Of a stretch of 16,772 nt of DNA, positions 1 through 7,739 are shown piece by piece. How positions within the stretch are numbered: the first letter of the stretch is position 1; every line of letters begins with the position of its first letter. Source of the DNA: CAZUMH01 sp964621645 (GTDB taxonomy: Bacteria; Zhuqueibacterota; QNDG01; JAGLOF01). Position numbers and translations under genes: made by a program. The DNA lies in the NCBI GenBank assembly GCA_964621645.1, contig CAZUMH010000079.1:1-16772 (forward strand), in the 5' to 3' direction. The notes below the pieces were generated by a model that saw only the letters and a program-made list of their open reading frames with translations, was not told the origin of the DNA and searched no databases.

Positions 1-2
1 TG

Positions 3-419
3 GATGCCGTCAATTCCTGGTTCCATCTCGATCCGGCGCGCTGGTCCTTTCCGCTGAAGATCAAGACGTTCACAGAGAATACCATTATAGAGACGGCTGG
101 ATTCTCCCTCCGGGCCCTGACCAGTGACCACATCCGGGAAGGGGCAAGCTGGAGTTTTATCCTTCAGGCAGGCACAAAGAGGGTCATCTATACGGGAGAT
201 ATTCATTCACTGGACCACCTGCTGCGGGCGAGTGAAAAATCGGAACTTCTTATCAGTGAATGCACTCATGTCACTCCCGAACAAATAACCGTTTTTGCAC
301 GAAAGGCCGGCATCCAAAAAGTGATACTCACCCATATCCCTCCCGAGCTTATGAATTTTATTCCGGATATCGGCGGAACTTTTGTATGTGCCCGTGAACA
401 GGAAACGATAGAGGTGTAA
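3..419 (+). CDS. Metallo-beta-lactamase-fold hydrolase, C-terminal part (5' end outside window)
   Basis: The open frame enters from the left edge and ends with TAA, giving 138 residues. Visible are a TGD segment (TGDIHS, the bridging metal-ligand aspartate of the fold), then LLISECTH, and then VILTHIPPE, whose histidine matches the last metal ligand of metallo-beta-lactamase-fold enzymes. This order is typical of the C-terminal half of the family (ribonuclease Z, hydroxyacylglutathione hydrolase and relatives). The N-terminal HxHxDH motif would lie upstream of the window, so the substrate cannot be assigned. The stop codon directly abuts the ATG of the sigma-54 activator, with no base between them, so the two are probably translationally coupled in one operon. 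The fold is fairly sure; the exact enzyme is unknown. Confidence 0.8.
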   Translation, partial: DAVNSWFHLDPARWSFPLKIKTFTENTIIETAGFSLRALTSDHIREGASWSFILQAGTKRVIYTGDIHSLDHLLRASEKSELLISECTHVTPEQITVFARKAGIQKVILTHIPPELMNFIPDIGGTFVCAREQETIEV

Positions 420-1556
420 ATGACCGGCGACAAACAAGGTGAAGCATCGCCACAGACCGGCACCTTGAACTTGATCGGAAAGTCAGAGCCCTTCCAGGAA
501 ATGCTGGAGCGCATCAAACAGGTGGCCCCCACCAATATCGGCGTTCTGATTACCGGTGAAAGCGGCACCGGCAAGGAGATAGTGGCCCAGGCGCTTCACC
601 ATCTCAGCCAAAGAAAGGACAATCCTCTTCTGACGGTGAATTGCGGCGCTATTCCTGAGGGAATCCTGGAAAGTGAACTTTTTGGACATGAGAAAGGCTC
701 CTTCACCGGAGCCACCGAGAGCAGAAAAGGATATTTCGAGAGTGCCGACGGGGGCACTATCTTCCTCGATGAAATCGGGGAAATGCCGCTGGGTACCCAG
801 GTTAAACTGCTGCGGGTGCTGGAAACCCAGGAGTTCTTCCGTGTGGGCGGCTCCAAATCGCTGCAGGTGGATGTACGGGTACTGGCCGCCAGCAACCGGA
901 ATTTACAGGAAGCCGTTAAAAAGGGGACATTCCGCCAGGACCTTTACTACAGGCTGAACGCCGTGCAGATTTTCGTTCCCCCGTTGCGCCAGCGGCGCGA
1001 GGATATCCCTCTTCTGGTGAATCATTTCGCCGTCCGGGTGTGTCAGGAAAACAGCATCGAATATGAAGGCTTCTCGGATGAAGCCATGGCTCTGCTGGTG
1101 GATTATCCCTGGCCTGGCAACATCAGAGAACTGAGAAATCTGGTCGAGCGGGTGATTATTCTGGAAAAAGGCCGGCGTATCGACAGACGTCTGCTGGAAA
1201 CCCACTTGACCGTGAGGGACAGTTACGATCGCAGCCTGCCCGTGGCGCTGCATAAAACCTCCGAAGAGGCTGAACGGGAACTTATCTACCGTGCCCTCCT
1301 GGATCTGCGCATGGCCGTGGAGGATATCCGCTCACTCTTGATGGAACGGGATTCGACGCTCCCGACTTTTAGTGTGAATGAAACGGCCGCAGAACCGGGT
1401 GAAGTGAAGGGAAATTTCAACATCAAGGATATGGAAAAAGAGATGATCATCTCAGCTCTCAATTATTACAACGGCAACCGCCGCAAGGCCGCAGAGGAGC
1501 TCGGTATCGGTCTGCGGACTCTCTATCGCAAATTAAAGGAATATGATCTTGAATAA
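420..1556 (+). CDS. Sigma-54-dependent activator (AAA+ and Fis-type HTH), no receiver domain
   Basis: This 378-residue bacterial enhancer-binding protein uses ATP hydrolysis to open promoters held by sigma-54 RNA polymerase. The AAA+ domain starts almost at the N-terminus (about residue 18): Walker A GESGTGKE at 46-53, the sigma-54 contact loop GSFTGA at 93-98 (usual form GAFTGA), Walker B TIFLDE at 113-118, and the sensor II region with WPGNIREL. A Fis-type helix-turn-helix occupies about residues 348-376 (NRRKAAEELGIGLRTLYRKL). There is no receiver, GAF or PAS domain, so activity must be controlled by another protein or by abundance, as in PspF-like regulators. The start ATG follows the previous stop directly, with GAGGTG three bases upstream. 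Its own end overlaps the next gene by 14 bases. No convincing sigma-54 promoter (GG-N10-GC type) was found in the window, so targets are unknown. Confidence 0.95.
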   Translation: MTGDKQGEASPQTGTLNLIGKSEPFQEMLERIKQVAPTNIGVLITGESGTGKEIVAQALHHLSQRKDNPLLTVNCGAIPEGILESELFGHEKGSFTGATESRKGYFESADGGTIFLDEIGEMPLGTQVKLLRVLETQEFFRVGGSKSLQVDVRVLAASNRNLQEAVKKGTFRQDLYYRLNAVQIFVPPLRQRREDIPLLVNHFAVRVCQENSIEYEGFSDEAMALLVDYPWPGNIRELRNLVERVIILEKGRRIDRRLLETHLTVRDSYDRSLPVALHKTSEEAERELIYRALLDLRMAVEDIRSLLMERDSTLPTFSVNETAAEPGEVKGNFNIKDMEKEMIISALNYYNGNRRKAAEELGIGLRTLYRKLKEYDLE

Positions 1557-2043
1557 ACCGTGGATAATCTCTCTGGCTATTCCAACGCTTCTCTTGTCGG
1601 CAGGATGCGGCATCTACTCGTTTTCCGGATCGACCCTGCCTCCCCATATCCGTACCGTGGCCGTGCCGCTGTTTGAAAACAGGACGCCTGAATTCGGTAT
1701 CGATCAGTCCCTTACAGACGGCATCATCGAGGCCATAAGCCAGGACAACACGCTGAAAATCAGCGATCCCGACAATGCCGATTCAATCATTGAAGGAGCC
1801 ATTGTAAGGATCGAAGACCGCGCCGACACCTATGACCAGGCTGAACAGGCCTCCGCCTATCGGGTCACAATAACAGTCAAAGCGAGTTTCACCGACCGGA
1901 AAGATCGTAAGGTCTTCTGGGATGAGACCCTTACTCAATGGGGCCGCTATGATAACAGTGAGACAAGCCGGGAAGAAGGCCTCCGGGAAGCCATCCGCAA
2001 ATTAGGCGAAGATATAATAAACCGAAGCGTATCCGGCTGGTGA
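1543..2043 (+). CDS. lptE: LptE-like outer-membrane lipoprotein (LPS assembly)
   Basis: This 166-residue protein resembles the LptE family, which plugs the LptD barrel and helps place lipopolysaccharide in the outer membrane. A signal sequence ends in LLSAGC, giving a lipobox with Cys22 as the lipidated residue. It is followed by GIYSFSGSTLPPHIRTVAVPLFENRT, the segment typical of LptE homologues outside Proteobacteria, in which a GxYSF-like motif and the V-x-x-F-x-N-R-T strand recur. Length fits the family. It overlaps the activator gene by 14 bases. The ATG at 1543 has AAGGA only two bases upstream, whereas an in-frame TTG at 1549 has that site at eight bases, so the true start may be two codons later. 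Assignment rests on pattern resemblance and on the lipoprotein signal; LptD is not in the window. Confidence 0.82.
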   Translation: MILNKPWIISLAIPTLLLSAGCGIYSFSGSTLPPHIRTVAVPLFENRTPEFGIDQSLTDGIIEAISQDNTLKISDPDNADSIIEGAIVRIEDRADTYDQAEQASAYRVTITVKASFTDRKDRKVFWDETLTQWGRYDNSETSREEGLREAIRKLGEDIINRSVSGW

Positions 2044-2149
2044 TAAACCGAAAAATACCTTGCGATTTCCCGGCGGATTTAATACATTTTTACTTTATGA
2101 TAGTATTGCCCCTATATATTATACTTCCATTTTATAAGAGCAGGCCCAG
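2044..2149 (+). promoter_or_regulatory. AT-rich intergenic with possible promoter for the TPR gene
   Basis: This 106-base gap is much richer in A and T than its flanks. It contains TATATATTATACT at 2113-2125, which includes good -10 matches (TATATT at 2115-2120, TATACT at 2120-2125). The -35 side is weak: TTTACT at 2088-2093 would need a spacer of 19 or more bases. No terminator hairpin is visible after the lipoprotein gene, so read-through from upstream is also possible. Confidence 0.3.
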
Positions 2150-3697
2150 ATGAATGATTCGATGAAAGATATGGAAATCAGGTTGGAGAAAAATCCTAAA
2201 TCTTTTCTCTTTGCCAGACTGGCCGACATGTACCTTGATGAAGGCCGCAGTGAGGAAGCGCTGCGTCTCTGTCAGGAAGGGATCAAACATCACCCCTCTT
2301 ACGTTACCGGTCATTTCATTCTGGCCAAAGCCCATCTGGCCCGTGGTGAACAGGAGGAAGCCGAGGCCGCTCTCAAGCGCGTCATTACTCATGATCGTGA
2401 ATTTCTCGCGGCTCATAAACTGCTGGGCGACCTCATGGCCAGGCAGGGATGGGAAAACAAGGCCGCGGTCTACTACCGTGATATTCTGGAAATCGATCCT
2501 TTGGAGAACGAGACCAGGGAAATACTGAAAAGTTTTTCCCTGGATGAGCCTGGAGATGAACTCGGATTTCATGAACCGCTGCCCATCCACTCCAGGGAAG
2601 ACCTTAATATCTCAACTTCCACCACCGGCATCAAGAAACAGGATTGGGAAGAAGAATTCGATCGTCTCTTTGAATCCCGTCCGGAGAATGCTTCTCCGGA
2701 CGAGGGAGTAACATCCATCGTGGATGACAGCAGTGATACGGATGTGCCAGCTCCGGAAACGGATGTAGCGCCGGATTCCGGTACAATTGATCCGGATACC
2801 GATGAAATAGAGGCTGCGCTGGAAGATCTGGAGAAAGCCGAGGAGCGGATCGACACCGCTTCTTCGATTCCAGCAAAGGAAGATGAAGAGATCGTTGAGG
2901 AAAACGATCTGGAAATCACTATTGAGATCCCGGAGCCTGTAGGAAAAGAAGACAATGAGACGGAAGAACTCGATCTCTCCGCCTTCGATATTCCCGAGTC
3001 ACCGTCAGCGATGCATGAAGAGACTACTGCGGAACCTTCACGGACAGATGAAGAAGAAATTTTTGAACTGGAAATCCCGGAAGAATCAGTACCCCCGGCA
3101 CCTCCTGCAGCGATAGAAGATCAATCGGGAATTATGCGGCCGGGAGGATCGGAGTCGGAAAGTGAAAACCTGATCCATGAAGATGAACTTCTTGCGCTGC
3201 CGGATGATGCGGCGGCCGATACGGACATAAAAGATCAAAAAGAAGAATCGAGTCCAATTCTGGATCCATCCGGAGCCATAGAGATCGATCTCGACCTTGA
3301 TAAAATAAATCCTCAAACCGCGGCGGGATCTCACCCGCCACCGGCGGCAGCAGACAAAGAGGTGGATGTGCCCCTGGATGAAATATCCCGGGAGAAACCG
3401 CCTGCGAAACCGGAGGACCTGGCGGATTCCTCTGCTCCCCAGGTACGGTCTTCTAAGGACGAAAAGACCATTCCTGAAAAGAAGGAACCAGCCCCGGCGG
3501 CAGAATCCGAAGAGTCGGGAACGGAAGAATCCTCACCCAAGCTTGTCAGTCCCACCTTGGGTGAGATTTATACTGCCCAGGGTCAGTACTCAAAAGCGAT
3601 CAAGGTCTATGAAACGCTGCTTGAAAAGTCTCCTGACAATACTACCTACAAGAAAAAAATCGAAGCGTTGAAAAAAAGACTTAACGAGGCCGGATAG
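2150..3697 (+). CDS. TPR protein with long acidic low-complexity middle
   Basis: A 515-residue protein of unassigned function. Residues about 5-125 form three or more tetratricopeptide repeats, with the usual small and aromatic positions (FARLADMYLDEGRSEEALRL; AKAHLARGEQEEAEAALKRV; YYRDILEIDPLENE). Residues about 140-455 are strongly acidic, rich in E, D, P and S, and probably disordered. A last TPR lies at about 465-510 (PTLGEIYTAQGQYSKAIKVY). No signal peptide or membrane helix is seen, so it is probably cytoplasmic or needs a partner. The TPR, acidic linker, TPR layout recalls scaffold proteins such as FimV in outline only; no LysM domain is present. The start is the first ATG, with only a weak ribosome site (GAGCAGG); in-frame ATGs at 2162 and 2171 are alternatives. 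The next gene follows after 10 bases, suggesting co-transcription with the glycosyltransferase. Confidence 0.85.
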   Translation: MNDSMKDMEIRLEKNPKSFLFARLADMYLDEGRSEEALRLCQEGIKHHPSYVTGHFILAKAHLARGEQEEAEAALKRVITHDREFLAAHKLLGDLMARQGWENKAAVYYRDILEIDPLENETREILKSFSLDEPGDELGFHEPLPIHSREDLNISTSTTGIKKQDWEEEFDRLFESRPENASPDEGVTSIVDDSSDTDVPAPETDVAPDSGTIDPDTDEIEAALEDLEKAEERIDTASSIPAKEDEEIVEENDLEITIEIPEPVGKEDNETEELDLSAFDIPESPSAMHEETTAEPSRTDEEEIFELEIPEESVPPAPPAAIEDQSGIMRPGGSESESENLIHEDELLALPDDAAADTDIKDQKEESSPILDPSGAIEIDLDLDKINPQTAAGSHPPPAAADKEVDVPLDEISREKPPAKPEDLADSSAPQVRSSKDEKTIPEKKEPAPAAESEESGTEESSPKLVSPTLGEIYTAQGQYSKAIKVYETLLEKSPDNTTYKKKIEALKKRLNEAG

Positions 3698-3707
3698 CTT
3701 CAATGGC

Positions 3708-4634
3708 ATGAAAAGTCCTGAGCTCTCCATTATCACTGTTACGTACGACAATGAGGATACCATCACCGCCTGCCTCTCCTCACTGCTGCGGATTTCACTG
3801 TCATATGAAGTGCTGATTATCGATAATCATTCCGGTGATAACACCATTAAGAGGGTGCGAAGCTTCCAGGACAACAATCCCGGGCTCTCGCTGCACCTTA
3901 TCGCTAATAACAGGAACAGAGGATTCGCCGCTGGCGTCAATCAGGGATTGCGCAAATCCCGGGGAAAGTATATTCTGCTCCTGGGGCCGGATGCTTCGCT
4001 GGAGAATGCCGCGGCTTCTCTCCTGATAGAATGTCTTGAACAGCATCGGTGGACCGGTCTGTCCGCTCCCCGTCTGGAGAATCCGGATGGTTCTGTGCAG
4101 CCCTCATGCCGCTTACTGCCCGGCTGGAGCGATCTTTTGCTGGAGTTGAGCGGGCTGCCCAGAATATTTCCGGAATTGATAACACCGCGTTGGAAAAATG
4201 CCGGCTTTGATTATACCAAACCGCAGGAAGTCCAGCAGCCGCAAGCCTCCTGCCTGCTCATACGTCGAACGGATTATAAGGAATTGGGCGGTATGGACGA
4301 ACGCTTTGATATATTCTTCAACGATGTGGACTGGTGCCGCCGTTTTCTCGATGCTGGCCGGCGCGTCCGCTACTGTCCCGCTGCCGTGGTGCAGCACGCA
4401 GGAGGGGGATCGGTATACAAGCACAGGATCCACTCGATCTGGAAATCGCATCAGGGGTGGTACCGATATCTTGTCAAATATTCCGCCGGTCCGGCTGCGG
4501 TCACCCTCTCTCATTTCTGGGGACTGCTGCTTATCATCGCCGCGGCCTACCGTTCCCTGCTCTGGCTGGTCCTTGGAGCAAAGTCCGGGAAGGCGCATGA
4601 TGCAACAATACGGGCCAAAAGGAGTCTAATATAA
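3708..4634 (+). CDS. Glycosyltransferase family 2, rhamnosyltransferase-like
   Basis: This 308-residue GT-A fold glycosyltransferase probably adds a sugar from a nucleotide donor to a surface glycan. The N-terminus LSIITVTYDNEDTI (residues 6-19) and VLIIDNHSGDNT (35-46) are the nucleotide-binding strands of family 2. LLLGPDASL at 90-98 occupies the position of the usual LNPD metal-binding segment, with G in place of N. FFNDVDWCRRFLDAG at 203-217 matches the acceptor-side E/N-D-x-D-W/L-C motif of WbbL/RfbF-like rhamnosyltransferases. A hydrophobic stretch at about 265-290 may anchor the protein to the inner membrane. Ten bases separate it from the TPR gene; GAGG lies about 20 bases upstream, so the ribosome site is poor and translational coupling is likely. 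The donor and acceptor sugars cannot be read from the sequence. Confidence 0.9.
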   Translation: MKSPELSIITVTYDNEDTITACLSSLLRISLSYEVLIIDNHSGDNTIKRVRSFQDNNPGLSLHLIANNRNRGFAAGVNQGLRKSRGKYILLLGPDASLENAAASLLIECLEQHRWTGLSAPRLENPDGSVQPSCRLLPGWSDLLLELSGLPRIFPELITPRWKNAGFDYTKPQEVQQPQASCLLIRRTDYKELGGMDERFDIFFNDVDWCRRFLDAGRRVRYCPAAVVQHAGGGSVYKHRIHSIWKSHQGWYRYLVKYSAGPAAVTLSHFWGLLLIIAAAYRSLLWLVLGAKSGKAHDATIRAKRSLI

Positions 4635-4769
4635 TAACAGGGAGCCCTTAAAAACTTTTTCATTTATTTCCCGTATTAAGTGTTTGTCCCTCAAGGCAAA
4701 TTTTACAGACCGGACAACATCTCAAGATTTACAGACACTGGATGAAAAATAAACAGAAGAGGTGAGCGC
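4635..4769 (+). promoter_or_regulatory. Intergenic before M1 peptidase, with clear ribosome site
   Basis: A 135-base AT-rich gap. AGAGGTG at 4758-4764 is a good Shine-Dalgarno site five bases before the ATG at 4770, and fixes that start. No strong hairpin terminator for the glycosyltransferase is visible; an A-rich and T-rich run at about 4650-4668 lacks a proper stem. A promoter for the peptidase is expected here, but no -35/-10 pair stands out. Confidence 0.45.
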
Positions 4770-6743
4770 ATGAAACGGTTTAAAACATGGCAGATTTTTT
4801 TCTGCCTTGCCCTCCTGGCATCCCCTCTCGGCGCCCAGATAATTCTGAAATCCCCTCTTAGCCCGAGAAATGCCAATTACGACCTCACTGTGACGCTGAA
4901 TACCGAGACCAAACAGATTCAGGGTCACGAGGTGCTTACCTGGAGGAACATCACCTCCCGTCCGACCCGGGAGCTGCAATTCCATCTCTATATGAACGCC
5001 TTTAAGAACGACAAGTCAACCTTTATGACCGAGTCGGGCAGCACCGGCGGTATCCTGCGCCGTAAGAACGCCTGGGGCTGGATTGACGTCACCTCTCTGC
5101 GTCTGGCCGGCGGTGGAGATCTGAGCGGCAGGATCAGCTTCATCCATCCTGATGATGACAATGAGAAAGACCAGACCGTGATGCGGGTCACTCTCCCCCG
5201 CCTGGTTGATCCCGGTGAAACCATTCGGCTGGAGCTGAATTTTACCACCCAGCTTCCCTATGTGTACCGCCGCAACGGCTATCGCAAGGATTTCTTCATG
5301 GTGTCCCAGTGGTTCCCCAAAGTGGGTGTTCTGGAAAACAGCGGCTGGAACTGCCACCAGTTTCACGCCAATTCCGAATTCTTCTCGGATTACGGTGTTT
5401 ACAATGTGGAGCTCACGCTGCCCAAGCAGTATATCATCGGGTCCACCGGCGTAGTGCAGGAAACAAAGGAGTCGGACTCTCTCAAGACCCTGCGCATCAG
5501 GGCGGAAGACGTGCACGATTTCGCCTGGACAGCCTGGCCCCAATTCCTGATAGCTCAAAGAGAGCACCGGGGTGTGAAAATTATCCATCTCTATGAAGAG
5601 GATCAGAAAGGGACCGTGGAGCGTACCTTGGATGCCATGGAACGCACCCTGGATTACCTTTCTGACTGGGTGGGTGAATACCCCTATCCCCAGATAACAG
5701 TGATGCATCCCCCCACGGACTGTATGAACGTGGGCGGCATGGAGTATCCCATGTTCGTCACCGGCGGTTCCTTCTACGGCCTGCCCAAAGGGATCAAAGC
5801 CACCGAGATGGTGACGGTGCATGAGTTCGGGCACAACTGGTGGTACGGCATGGTGGGGAACAATGAGTTCGAAGAGGCCTGGCTGGACGAGGGCATCAAC
5901 AGTTACAGTGAATTGCGCATGATGGATGAATTCTACGGCAGCAATGAATCCATGATTGAAGTCCCCGGATTCCGTGCCGGGGAAATCGCTTATCAGCGTC
6001 CCTCCTACATTCCAGTCGCCCGCTGGGACCGCACCCTGCGGCCGGCCTGGACCTACATCGGCGGCGGCTACGGCTCCCATTCATATTCTAAACCGGCCCT
6101 GATGCTTAAGACACTGGAAAATTACATCGGCCGCGAAAAGATGGATCAGGTGATGCGTTCCTTCTTCCAGCGCTGGAAATTCCATCATCCCCATTCTGAT
6201 GATTTCATCGCCGAGGTAAACCGGGTGACCGGCAAAGACTTTAACTGGTTCTTCGACGCTCTCCTGAAAGGATCGGAAGATGTGGACTATGAAGTCAGAT
6301 ACGTCCGGACCGGCAAGGACAGAGAAGACGTGGGACTTTTCGATGAGGGGGGTGAAAAGGTTCTTCTGCCTCGAAAACCGGACAGCAGCGCGGTGGCGAC
6401 ACCGGACAGCGGCGCGACCGAGCCTGAACTCTACACTTCCGTAGTGCGGGTGCACCGCATAGGAGAGTTCATCATTCCGGTGGACATTCTTCTGGTATTC
6501 GAGAACGGTGACAGCCTGACCACCCGCTGGGACGGCAAAGAGCGCTGGTTCAAATACACGGTACAGCGGGAATCGAAGCTGGCTTGGGCCGAGGTGGATC
6601 CCAAGCATGTCCTGGTGCTGGACAAAGACTTCTGCAACAACAGCAAGACCGTCTCTGCAAGGAAGGGACCCGTTAATTATATCACCAGCCGTTTTCTCAT
6701 GTTCTTTGAGACGGCGATGAATGTAATCGGATTCATGGGCTAA
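4770..6743 (+). CDS. Secreted M1-family zinc metallopeptidase
   Basis: This 657-residue exported peptidase has a signal peptide at residues 1-22 (positive MKRFK, hydrophobic core, cleavage probably after GA). A beta-rich N-terminal domain (QGHEVLTWRNITSRPTREL) precedes the gluzincin catalytic domain: HEFGH at 351-355 (zinc ligands His351 and His355, base Glu352) and the third ligand Glu374 in EAWLDEG. A downstream SYSKPALML segment could hold the catalytic Tyr. The exopeptidase motif, classically GAMEN, reads GGMEYP at 322-327, so the amino-terminus-anchoring site is altered. A linker of about 20 residues rich in D, S, A and P (near residues 532-550) leads to a C-terminal beta domain. It probably acts in the periplasm or on the cell surface in peptide breakdown. 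The membrane-protein gene begins 17 bases after its stop, with a strong ribosome site, implying an operon. Confidence 0.93.
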   Translation: MKRFKTWQIFFCLALLASPLGAQIILKSPLSPRNANYDLTVTLNTETKQIQGHEVLTWRNITSRPTRELQFHLYMNAFKNDKSTFMTESGSTGGILRRKNAWGWIDVTSLRLAGGGDLSGRISFIHPDDDNEKDQTVMRVTLPRLVDPGETIRLELNFTTQLPYVYRRNGYRKDFFMVSQWFPKVGVLENSGWNCHQFHANSEFFSDYGVYNVELTLPKQYIIGSTGVVQETKESDSLKTLRIRAEDVHDFAWTAWPQFLIAQREHRGVKIIHLYEEDQKGTVERTLDAMERTLDYLSDWVGEYPYPQITVMHPPTDCMNVGGMEYPMFVTGGSFYGLPKGIKATEMVTVHEFGHNWWYGMVGNNEFEEAWLDEGINSYSELRMMDEFYGSNESMIEVPGFRAGEIAYQRPSYIPVARWDRTLRPAWTYIGGGYGSHSYSKPALMLKTLENYIGREKMDQVMRSFFQRWKFHHPHSDDFIAEVNRVTGKDFNWFFDALLKGSEDVDYEVRYVRTGKDREDVGLFDEGGEKVLLPRKPDSSAVATPDSGATEPELYTSVVRVHRIGEFIIPVDILLVFENGDSLTTRWDGKERWFKYTVQRESKLAWAEVDPKHVLVLDKDFCNNSKTVSARKGPVNYITSRFLMFFETAMNVIGFMG

Positions 6744-6747
6744 GGCG

Positions 6748-6756
6748 AAGGAGGTG
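6748..6756 (+). promoter_or_regulatory. Strong ribosome binding site deciding a GTG start
   Basis: AAGGAGGTG is a near-perfect anti-16S match lying four bases before GTG at 6761. It supports a GTG start for the membrane protein, as no ATG is in frame nearby. Confidence 0.85.
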
Positions 6757-6760
6757 CATA

Positions 6761-7621
6761 GTGAAAATTCTACACGCATACGGCAACGGCATCGGCGATG
6801 TCGCCCGCAACGGAAAAATGTGGCTGCTATTTTATCTGGTACAGTTTCTCTTCGCCCTGGTTCTGGTTACTCCCGTGCGCACAACCCTGCAGCGGATGAT
6901 CGGTCACAGTGTCATAGGAGAAGAGATCCTGCGGGGCAACGGGGCCAATGTCCTGTTCGAATTTATAACTAATCACGCGGATGTCGTTTCCCTGGTGCAG
7001 GCACTGATTCTGCTGGCCGGTCTCATATTCCTGATAGTGAGTATCTTTCTCAAGGCGGGAGCCACCGGCTGTTTCGTCCTGCGCAGGCCCTTTTCCCAGG
7101 GAGGATTCTTTCGCTATGGAGCCGAATATTTCTGGCGTTTTCTGAGGCTCTTTCTTATCTCTCTTATCTTCATGGCGGTTGCTTTTATCATCTATACGGG
7201 TCTCAACGGTTTTCTCAAATCGTTGGCCGGAGATTCGGAAAAAGCCCGGGTCATCTCCGCCGTCGCGTCCATTGGAGTCCTGATTTTCTTACTATTCTTT
7301 ATACACATGGTTTTTGATTACGCCCGCATCTTTACCGTCGCCCGGGAAAAGAGGAAAATGCTGAAGATATCTTTAAAGGCCTGGGGGTTCGTCCTGCGCC
7401 ACCCGCTTAAGACTCTGGGACTGTTCTATATGGTATTTCTGACCGGGGCGCTTTTCTGGGGCGTCTACTATTTCGTGGGCGGTAAACTCTCCGCCCTTGC
7501 CGGTTTGGGTATCCTGATTATTTTTATCTGGCAGCAGCTCTACGCTTTTACCCGGGTGGGGATTAACCTCCTGTTTATTTCCTCCCAGGCGGATCTGGCG
7601 GCCAGTATGAAAAAAGAATAA
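6761..7621 (+). CDS. Six-helix integral membrane protein of unknown function
   Basis: A 286-residue hydrophobic protein with a GTG start. Predicted membrane segments by eye lie at about residues 20-38, 77-99, 127-147, 165-187, 217-238 and 243-262. Short basic loops (for example AREKRKMLKISLKAWG at about 194-209) suggest the cytoplasmic side. No catalytic motif, transport signature or signal peptide is recognised. It lies 17 bases behind the secreted M1 peptidase and before a strong hairpin, so it is probably co-expressed with that peptidase. The peptidase ends in a hydrophobic tail (FLMFFETAMNVIGFMG) that might contact the membrane near this protein, which is inference only. The coding sequence is visibly lower in GC than the imuB-dnaE2 genes (25 of 60 bases in 7141-7200), partly because of hydrophobic codons. 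Confidence 0.85.
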   Translation: MKILHAYGNGIGDVARNGKMWLLFYLVQFLFALVLVTPVRTTLQRMIGHSVIGEEILRGNGANVLFEFITNHADVVSLVQALILLAGLIFLIVSIFLKAGATGCFVLRRPFSQGGFFRYGAEYFWRFLRLFLISLIFMAVAFIIYTGLNGFLKSLAGDSEKARVISAVASIGVLIFLLFFIHMVFDYARIFTVAREKRKMLKISLKAWGFVLRHPLKTLGLFYMVFLTGALFWGVYYFVGGKLSALAGLGILIIFIWQQLYAFTRVGINLLFISSQADLAASMKKE

Positions 7622-7648
7622 ACCGCGGATTTCTAGCGAGGATAAAGC

Positions 7649-7691
7649 AATCCCCCTCTCCATGACCAGTGGATTGAAGGAGAGGGGGATT
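7649..7691 (+). terminator. Terminator hairpin between convergent genes
   Basis: A perfect 13-base stem, AATCCCCCTCTCC at 7649-7661 with GGAGAGGGGGATT at 7679-7691, encloses a 17-base loop and runs into a short T stretch on the + strand. It lies 27 bases after the membrane-protein stop and about 50 bases past the end of the convergent peptidase gene. It may stop transcription from both sides, though on the - strand the T run is poor. Confidence 0.8.
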
Positions 7692-7739
7692 TTACTGTTT
7701 CAGACTGTCTGGATTTCACCCATCAAGCGCACACCTCTT

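Noticed and set aside
4650..4675. A-rich then T-rich run after the glycosyltransferase as a terminator
   Set aside because: There is no stable GC stem before the T run.
3700..4710. Possible sigma-54 promoters (TGGCAT near 3704, AAGGCAAA near 4694)
   Set aside because: Neither has the GC element at the required distance from GG.
5016..6080. - strand open frame (354 codons) opposite the M1 peptidase
   Set aside because: It overlaps a gene with intact catalytic motifs, and its product has the composition of an antisense translation.
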